Below are positions 58,965-64,000 of a stretch of DNA of 64,000 nt, one piece after another. A program made the position numbers and the translations under genes. The stretch comes from Thalassomonas viridans. Lineage in GTDB: Bacteria > Pseudomonadota > Gammaproteobacteria > Enterobacterales > Alteromonadaceae. The stretch spans positions 2,604,001 through 2,668,000 of the forward strand of contig NZ_CP059733.1 of NCBI RefSeq assembly GCF_000948985.2, in the 5' to 3' direction. Under the pieces are notes generated by a model that did no database searches, had not been told where the DNA came from, and saw nothing but the letters and a program-made list of their open reading frames with translations. Each line of letters begins with the position of its first letter. The stretch's first letter is position 1.

Positions 58965-60500
58965 ATGATCATAGGAATTCCCTCGGAGTCACAAAAGGGT
59001 GAAAACCGTGTTGCCGGTTCGCCCACCGCTGTGGCTGCTTTAATTAAATTAGGTTTTTCGGTACAGGTTGAGTCGGGGGCCGGTGACAGGGCCAGTTTTA
59101 CCGATGAAGAATTTATTGAAGCCGGGGCCAGTATTGTTGATGGCAAAACCAGTTTTTCCTCAGATTTAGTGTTAAAGGTAAATGCCCCCACCCAGGAAGA
59201 AGTCAGTTTATTGAAGCCGGGCAGCACGTTAGTGAGTTTTATTGCCCCGGCGCAAAACCCTGAATTGCTTGAGACCTTGAGCAATAAGGCCGTTACTACC
59301 CTGGCCATGGAAATGGTGCCCAGGATGACGCGCTCTCAGTCCATGGATGCATTAAGCTCAATGGCGAACATTGCCGGCTACCGGGCGGTGATAGAAGCCA
59401 CCCACCATTTTGGCCGTTTCCTTACCGGACAGATCACCGCTGCCGGTAAAATGCCGCCGGCCAAGGTGATGATCATCGGCGCCGGTGTGGCCGGGCTTGC
59501 CGCCATAGGCACCGCCGGCAGTTTAGGGGCGATAGTGCGCGCCTTTGATACCCGCCCCGAAGTCAAAGAGCAAATTGAAAGTATGGGGGCGGAATTTTTA
59601 GAGCTGGATTATGAGGAGCCGGAAGATACCGGCTCGGGAGACGGCTATGCCAAGGAAATGAGTCAGGCCTTTATTGATGCCGAAATGGCGCTATTCGCCG
59701 CCCAGGCAAAAGAAGTTGACATTATTATCACCACGGCGATGATTCCCGGAAAACCGGCGCCGAAACTGATTACCGAAGAGATGGTACGTTCGATGAAACC
59801 CGGCTCTATCGTGGTGGATCTGGCCGCCGCCGGGGGAGGCAACTGTGAAGTTACCCGCGCCGGAGAAATCACCGAGGTAGCCGGTGTGACTATCATTGGC
59901 TATACGGATCTCGTCTCCCGCCTGCCCAACCAGGCGTCACAGCTTTATGCCAATAACCTGGTGAATTTGCTTAAACTGCTTTGTCCGGAAAAAGACGGCA
60001 GGGTGAATATCGATTTTGACGATCAGGTGATCCGCAATATGACGGTGGTGAAAAACGATGAAATCACTTTCCCGCCGCCGCCAATCCAGGTGAGCGCCGC
60101 ACCGGCCAAGCCTAAAGCGGCGCCTGCGGCAGTGACAGAAGAAGCCGAGCAGCCCAAGTCCAATAGCAAAAAACACCTGGGCATGGTAATAGGCGCAGGT
60201 TTATTTGCCTGGATAGCCAGTGTCGCTCCGGCAGATTTCCTCTCCCACTTTACCGTGTTTGTGCTTGCCTGCGTGATCGGTTATCACGTGGTCTGGAATG
60301 TTTCCCATTCCCTGCATACGCCGCTGATGAGCGTTACCAATGCCATCTCCGGTATTATCGTGGTCGGCGCCCTGTTGCAGGTGGGGCAGGATAACCTGCT
60401 GATCCAGATACTGGCAGGAATTGCCGTACTTATTGCCACCATCAATATTGTCGGCGGCTTTGTTGTGACTAACCGTATGTTAAAGATGTTCAGGAAGTAG
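58965..60500 (+). CDS. pntA: NAD(P) transhydrogenase subunit alpha
   Basis: A 511-residue subunit: NAD(H)-binding domain ([18 protein letters not shown] at the start; [22 protein letters not shown]ossmann loop near 170), a proline/alanine-rich linker (about 370-400), then four membrane helices (from about 405). With PntB it couples hydride transfer from NADH to NADP+ to proton entry, supplying NADPH. The leader between the intron and the start shows no clear element. Confidence 0.96.
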   Translation: MIIGIPSESQKGENRVAGSPTAVAALIKLGFSVQVESGAGDRASFTDEEFIEAGASIVDGKTSFSSDLVLKVNAPTQEEVSLLKPGSTLVSFIAPAQNPELLETLSNKAVTTLAMEMVPRMTRSQSMDALSSMANIAGYRAVIEATHHFGRFLTGQITAAGKMPPAKVMIIGAGVAGLAAIGTAGSLGAIVRAFDTRPEVKEQIESMGAEFLELDYEEPEDTGSGDGYAKEMSQAFIDAEMALFAAQAKEVDIIITTAMIPGKPAPKLITEEMVRSMKPGSIVVDLAAAGGGNCEVTRAGEITEVAGVTIIGYTDLVSRLPNQASQLYANNLVNLLKLLCPEKDGRVNIDFDDQVIRNMTVVKNDEITFPPPPIQVSAAPAKPKAAPAAVTEEAEQPKSNSKKHLGMVIGAGLFAWIASVAPADFLSHFTVFVLACVIGYHVVWNVSHSLHTPLMSVTNAISGIIVVGALLQVGQDNLLIQILAGIAVLIATINIVGGFVVTNRMLKMFRK

Positions 60501-60509
60501 GGGGCTGAA

Positions 60510-61913
60510 ATGGAAATATCAACTGGTTTAATTTCGGCCGCTTATGTTATCGCTGCCTTGTTATTTATTTTCAGCCTGGCGGGGCTGAGTAAGCAGGAGT
60601 CCGCCGAAGCGGGTAACTGGTACGGTGTCATAGGCATGATTATCGCCCTGGCGGCGACCATAGCCGATGAAAGGGTGTCTAATATCCATATTATTGTCGG
60701 CACTATGATAGTCGGCAGCCTGATAGGTTTGCGCCTGGCTAAAAAGGTGGAAATGACGGAAATGCCAGAGTTGGTGGCGATATTGCACAGCTTTGTCGGC
60801 CTGGCCGCGGTATTGGTGGGTTACAACAGTTACTTTGAAATGCAGCACGGCCCGGGGTTGAACCTGAGCGCCGAGCAGCAGATGGCCATAAACATACACT
60901 TAGTCGAGGTCTTTTTAGGCGTCTTTATCGGGGCGGTGACTTTTACCGGCTCTGTAGTGGCTTTTGGCAAGTTAAGGGGCATCATCAATTCTGCGGCTCT
61001 GATGTTACCCCACAGGCACAAAATGAATTTACTCGCCGGTGTCGCCTCTGCGGTGTTGATGGTAATTTTTGTCCAGCAGGGAGGCAGCGATCTGCATCTT
61101 TATATTATGACAGGTATCGCCCTGGTGTTCGGCTGGCACCTGGTGGCTTCTATCGGCGGCGCCGATATGCCTGTGGTGGTGTCTATGCTCAACTCCTATT
61201 CCGGTTGGGCGGCCGCGGCAGCCGGCTTTATGCTAAGCAATGACCTGCTGATCGTGACCGGCGCCCTGGTGGGCTCGTCCGGGGCCATACTGTCCTACAT
61301 TATGTGTAAGGCGATGAACCGCTCCTTTATCAGCGTTATTGCCGGCGGTTTCGGCACAGATGTTAAAGTCGACAGCGAAGTGGATTACGGCGACCATGTG
61401 GAAATACAGGCGGAAGCGGTGGCGGAATTACTTTCCGGCGCCAAGTCTGTGATCATTACCCCGGGCTACGGCATGGCGGTGGCCCAGGCGCAATATCCCG
61501 TTTATGAAATGACCCAACAGCTAAAAGCCAAGGGGGTGGATGTGCGCTTTGGTATTCACCCTGTGGCGGGGCGTTTACCCGGGCATATGAATGTCCTGCT
61601 GGCGGAAGCTAAGGTGCCATACGATATCGTACTGGGAATGGAGGAGATCAATGACGACTTCACCGATACTGACGTGGTTTTGGTTATCGGCGCCAACGAT
61701 ACCGTTAACCCAGCCGCGGCGGAAGATCCCAGCAGTCCCATTGCCGGTATGCCGGTGCTGGAAGTCTGGAATGCAAAAAATGTTATCGTCTTTAAACGCT
61801 CCATGAATACAGGTTATGCCGGCGTACAAAACCCGCTGTTCTTTAAAGACAATACCCAGATGCTGTTTGGCGATGCCAAAGAGTCGGTTGAGATGATTTT
61901 TAAAGCCATGTAG
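60510..61913 (+). CDS. pntB: NAD(P) transhydrogenase subunit beta
   Basis: A 467-residue subunit: about eight to nine membrane helices in the first 270 residues (including the [25 protein letters not shown] channel region), then the NADP(H)-binding domain with [18 protein letters not shown] and [18 protein letters not shown], and [15 protein letters not shown]. It is 9 bases from pntA in one operon, with a terminator after. Confidence 0.96.
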   Translation: MEISTGLISAAYVIAALLFIFSLAGLSKQESAEAGNWYGVIGMIIALAATIADERVSNIHIIVGTMIVGSLIGLRLAKKVEMTEMPELVAILHSFVGLAAVLVGYNSYFEMQHGPGLNLSAEQQMAINIHLVEVFLGVFIGAVTFTGSVVAFGKLRGIINSAALMLPHRHKMNLLAGVASAVLMVIFVQQGGSDLHLYIMTGIALVFGWHLVASIGGADMPVVVSMLNSYSGWAAAAAGFMLSNDLLIVTGALVGSSGAILSYIMCKAMNRSFISVIAGGFGTDVKVDSEVDYGDHVEIQAEAVAELLSGAKSVIITPGYGMAVAQAQYPVYEMTQQLKAKGVDVRFGIHPVAGRLPGHMNVLLAEAKVPYDIVLGMEEINDDFTDTDVVLVIGANDTVNPAAAEDPSSPIAGMPVLEVWNAKNVIVFKRSMNTGYAGVQNPLFFKDNTQMLFGDAKESVEMIFKAM

Positions 61914-61947
61914 TTTGTTTGCTTTTATACGCAACTAACACTAATTC

Positions 61948-61976
61948 AGGCCAGTCATTAATGACTGGCCTGTTCG
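61948..61976. terminator. Bidirectional terminator after pntB
   Basis: CAGGCCAGTCATTAATGACTGGCCTG is a near-perfect palindrome between convergent genes; T-rich flank is short. Confidence 0.65.
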
Positions 61977-61995
61977 TTTATAGTTTCGTTGGCCG

Positions 61996-63150
61996 TTAAT
62001 CCCGGTTTGTTCTTTTTTGCAATATCTGTGCGCCGAGCAGCGCCCGCTCAGTGATTGTGGTGACGACATTGCCCGAGACGGTGTCATAGGGAGGGACAAA
62101 AAGTTCGTTCTGGAAAAATGCCGGGTTATTATCAATAAGCGGATTGCTGTCCACCAGGCTTGATGCTGCCACCATGGAAAGGGAGTTCACGATACGGTTT
62201 TGCACCTGCTTGCCGATAAAGTAGTTGGCAAAAATTTCTGCCGCTTCCAGCTTTTTTCCTTTGAGGGAATGGACAAAGTTAATGGTGTCCAGCCACACCA
62301 TGCTGCCTTCCTTAAAGCGGATCAATTGCCAGTTGCTGCCTTTATTATTCTCCCGCATGATCTCCGGTCCCCAGCTGCTGACGATATGCAGCTTTTCGTG
62401 AAACACCGGTCCGCTATGCCATAAGTGACCGGCATTGGCATAAAGCCGGGTGAGTTTGCCCATCAATTCACTGTTGTCCGCTTTAAGGCCGATCAGCTCA
62501 GCGTGTCTGTGCTCCCGGACCAGTTTGTTGATATAAAAGGGAGATTTTCCCATCGACATCAGGGTAATGCCTATGTTGTACCATTCCTGGCTGAGGTTAT
62601 AGGACACTTTGTCCCGCCATTTAGGCTGCCATAAGTCGTTCAGGGATATGGGAATGTTCTGTGCTTCTACCCGGTTGCGGTCGACATAAAAGCCATAGGC
62701 GCCGCCGCCCCAGGGAATGTAGAATTTTTTATCCCCGACCATGCCCATGGGAATATCCGTCAGGCTCGGCTCAAGTGCTTTATAGTTGCTGAGCCTGGGG
62801 GATTGGGTATCGATAGGTTGGAGCAAATGCAGCATGCGCTGGTGCTTCATTTTAATGAAAAACAGAGTCAGGAAAGCGACATCGGCTTTGCCGGCGCGGA
62901 TCAGGTTAAACATTTGATCGGCATCATCGGCAAAAGGGGTGATCACTTTGGCTTCAATGTCATAGTTCTGCGCTGACAGCAGCCGGTTAACCCGGATTAA
63001 GTCCTGCTCGGTAACGTACCCGTCCCAGGTAAAAATACGTAAGGTTTCTTTTGCCTGAAGCTGGGGGACGATACAAGTGAAAGCAGATGCGAGTATAAAG
63101 ACCAGGTGTGCCGGTTTATTTAAGATGATAAGCAGCCATTTACGCCACAT
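61996..63150 (-). CDS. Extracellular solute-binding protein (PotD-like)
   Basis: A 384-residue periplasmic protein with a signal peptide (cut near LQA/KETLRIF). TLRIFTWDGYVTEQDL is the spermidine/putrescine-binding protein opening, with NLIRAGKADVAFLT and IPWGGGAYGFYVDRN following. No ABC permease or ATPase genes are adjacent, so it may act as a lone receptor or signal protein. Polyamine ligand is an inference. Confidence 0.8.
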   Translation of the reverse strand: MWRKWLLIILNKPAHLVFILASAFTCIVPQLQAKETLRIFTWDGYVTEQDLIRVNRLLSAQNYDIEAKVITPFADDADQMFNLIRAGKADVAFLTLFFIKMKHQRMLHLLQPIDTQSPRLSNYKALEPSLTDIPMGMVGDKKFYIPWGGGAYGFYVDRNRVEAQNIPISLNDLWQPKWRDKVSYNLSQEWYNIGITLMSMGKSPFYINKLVREHRHAELIGLKADNSELMGKLTRLYANAGHLWHSGPVFHEKLHIVSSWGPEIMRENNKGSNWQLIRFKEGSMVWLDTINFVHSLKGKKLEAAEIFANYFIGKQVQNRIVNSLSMVAASSLVDSNPLIDNNPAFFQNELFVPPYDTVSGNVVTTITERALLGAQILQKRTNRD

Positions 63151-63388
63151 GGCTTTAGAAACCTTAATCTTACTTCGGTGTTCCTAGTATAGGAGGGATC
63201 TTTAGTACCGGCGAACATTAACCGGGTGAGCGTCTGTTTGTCTGCTTGTTGTCGGCACGAATGAGCTTTTGTTATTACAGGGGCAAATCCTTGATAAGCG
63301 GGGGATAAAATCAAAACTGGCTTTGCTATTGGCGGCTTTTCCCGTTAGCATGCTGGTTTGGTGTTTTTTTGAGTGTTAGGAGTTGTCT

Positions 63389-64000
63389 GTGATTGAAGCT
63401 TGGCTGGGGACGATAAACGGTTACTTGTGGGGCAGCATATTAATTTATTTGCTTACCGCCTGTGGCCTGTGGTTTACCTGGCGGCTCAAGGGCATTCAGT
63501 TTCGACATTTTTTCCATATGTTCACCCTGCTGGGAGCGAGTAGGAAAGGGCGAAATCCTGATGACAAGATGAACGGACAAGGAGCTGATAACCTTCCTTC
63601 CCCCCAGGGGATTTCTTCTTTTCAGGCGCTGTGTACCACACTGGCGGCGCGGGTCGGTACAGGTAATTTAATGGGGGTAGCCGTGGCTATCTCCTTAGGC
63701 GGTGCAGGTGCCGTTTTCTGGATGTGGCTGATAGCGCTTTTGGGCATGGCTACCGCCTTTGCCGAAAGTTCGCTGGGGCAGCTTTATAAAGAAAAAGATG
63801 GTAATAACGCCTTTCGCGGCGGTCCGGCTTATTATATGCGTAAAGGGCTGAAAAGCCCGGCGCTGGCGGTGACTTTCTCCCTGTGTTTATTTTTCGGGTA
63901 CGGTTTTGTGTTCAGCTCGGTACAGGCCAATTCTATTACTAATGCTTTTTATGGCTCTTTCGGCGTGCCGCCGATCACCACAGGCATTATTATCACTATC
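63389..64000 (+). CDS. Alanine:sodium symporter family protein (N-terminal part, runs off the window)
   Basis: GTG 63389, six bases after AGGAG, opens 204 codons to the window edge. LCTTLAARVGTGNLMGVAVAISLGGAGAVFWMW is the AGCS-family sodium/amino-acid symporter signature, with GGPAYYMRKGL after it. Several membrane helices are visible. The family carries D/L-alanine or glycine with sodium. A 25-residue polar insert (GRNPDDKMNGQGADNLPSPQ) lies before the signature. Confidence 0.9.
   Translation, partial: MIEAWLGTINGYLWGSILIYLLTACGLWFTWRLKGIQFRHFFHMFTLLGASRKGRNPDDKMNGQGADNLPSPQGISSFQALCTTLAARVGTGNLMGVAVAISLGGAGAVFWMWLIALLGMATAFAESSLGQLYKEKDGNNAFRGGPAYYMRKGLKSPALAVTFSLCLFFGYGFVFSSVQANSITNAFYGSFGVPPITTGIIITI

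Overview
The window reads as chromosomal DNA of a marine gammaproteobacterium of the order Alteromonadales, most likely family Colwelliaceae (Thalassomonas/Colwellia-like). The reasons are the 16S rRNA sequence, the Shewanella/Colwellia-type leucine and valine/isoleucine catabolic clusters, several PEP-CTERM proteins, DUF3718 proteins, and neighbour pairs typical of Gammaproteobacteria (gmhB beside an rrn operon; trp operon, rnm, yciO, scpAB, rluB; ycgL next to ycgN). The genus is an inference, since no search could be run.

Layout. 1-1.9 kb: divergent queC/queE (queuosine precursor synthesis) and an HSL-type hydrolase. 2.0-2.6 kb: a DUF3718 secreted protein behind a cyclic-di-GMP-I riboswitch. 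2.7-11.3 kb (minus): complete leucine/isovalerate operon liuR-liuA-liuB-liuC-liuD-HMG-CoA lyase-scoA-scoB. 11.3-11.9 kb: intergenic region with two LiuR-type palindromes. 11.9-18.1 kb (plus): thiolase and a five-gene valine/isoleucine degradation operon. 18.2-24.6 kb: gmhB and an rrn operon (16S-23S-5S) with no tRNA in either spacer, trailed by a broken second 5S copy. 24.6-27.4 kb: pentapeptide-repeat K+ channel, GNAT, S4 protein and a second riboswitch-controlled DUF3718 gene. 27.6-39.3 kb: an accessory stretch with three PEP-CTERM proteins (one a probable metzincin protease), a probable cyclodipeptide synthase with a small membrane protein, an SGNH lipoprotein, hydrolase, membrane protein, a flagellin carrying a metallopeptidase domain (flagellinolysin) behind a textbook sigma-28 promoter, a SpoIIAA-like protein and a eukaryotic-type S-adenosylmethionine decarboxylase. 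39.3-47.6 kb (minus): aroF(type I-beta)-trpE-trpG-trpD-trpC/F-trpB-trpA with two separate Trp-rich leader peptides. 47.6-55.2 kb (plus): rnm, yciO, scpA, scpB, rluB, rnd, ycgL, a murein transglycosylase, ycgN. 55.6-58.7 kb: two tandem THxN-type PEP-CTERM genes, then a compact group II intron without a maturase. 58.9-64 kb: pntAB, a PotD-like binding protein and the start of an alanine:sodium symporter.

How it fits together. The liu and valine/isoleucine blocks are back to back around shared LiuR-type sites and together convert branched-chain acyl-CoAs to acetyl-CoA, acetoacetate and propionyl-CoA precursors. Each of the five PEP-CTERM genes has a -24/-12 (sigma-54) promoter element with exact GG-N10-GC spacing, arguing for one regulon even though no exosortase or PEP-CTERM regulator lies in the window. 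Two DUF3718 paralogues, 24 kb apart, both sit under cyclic-di-GMP riboswitches, linking this family to the sessile/motile switch. The trp operon combines a classical attenuator (three consecutive Trp codons followed by a terminator) with a second Trp-rich leader peptide directly before aroF that has no terminator of its own.
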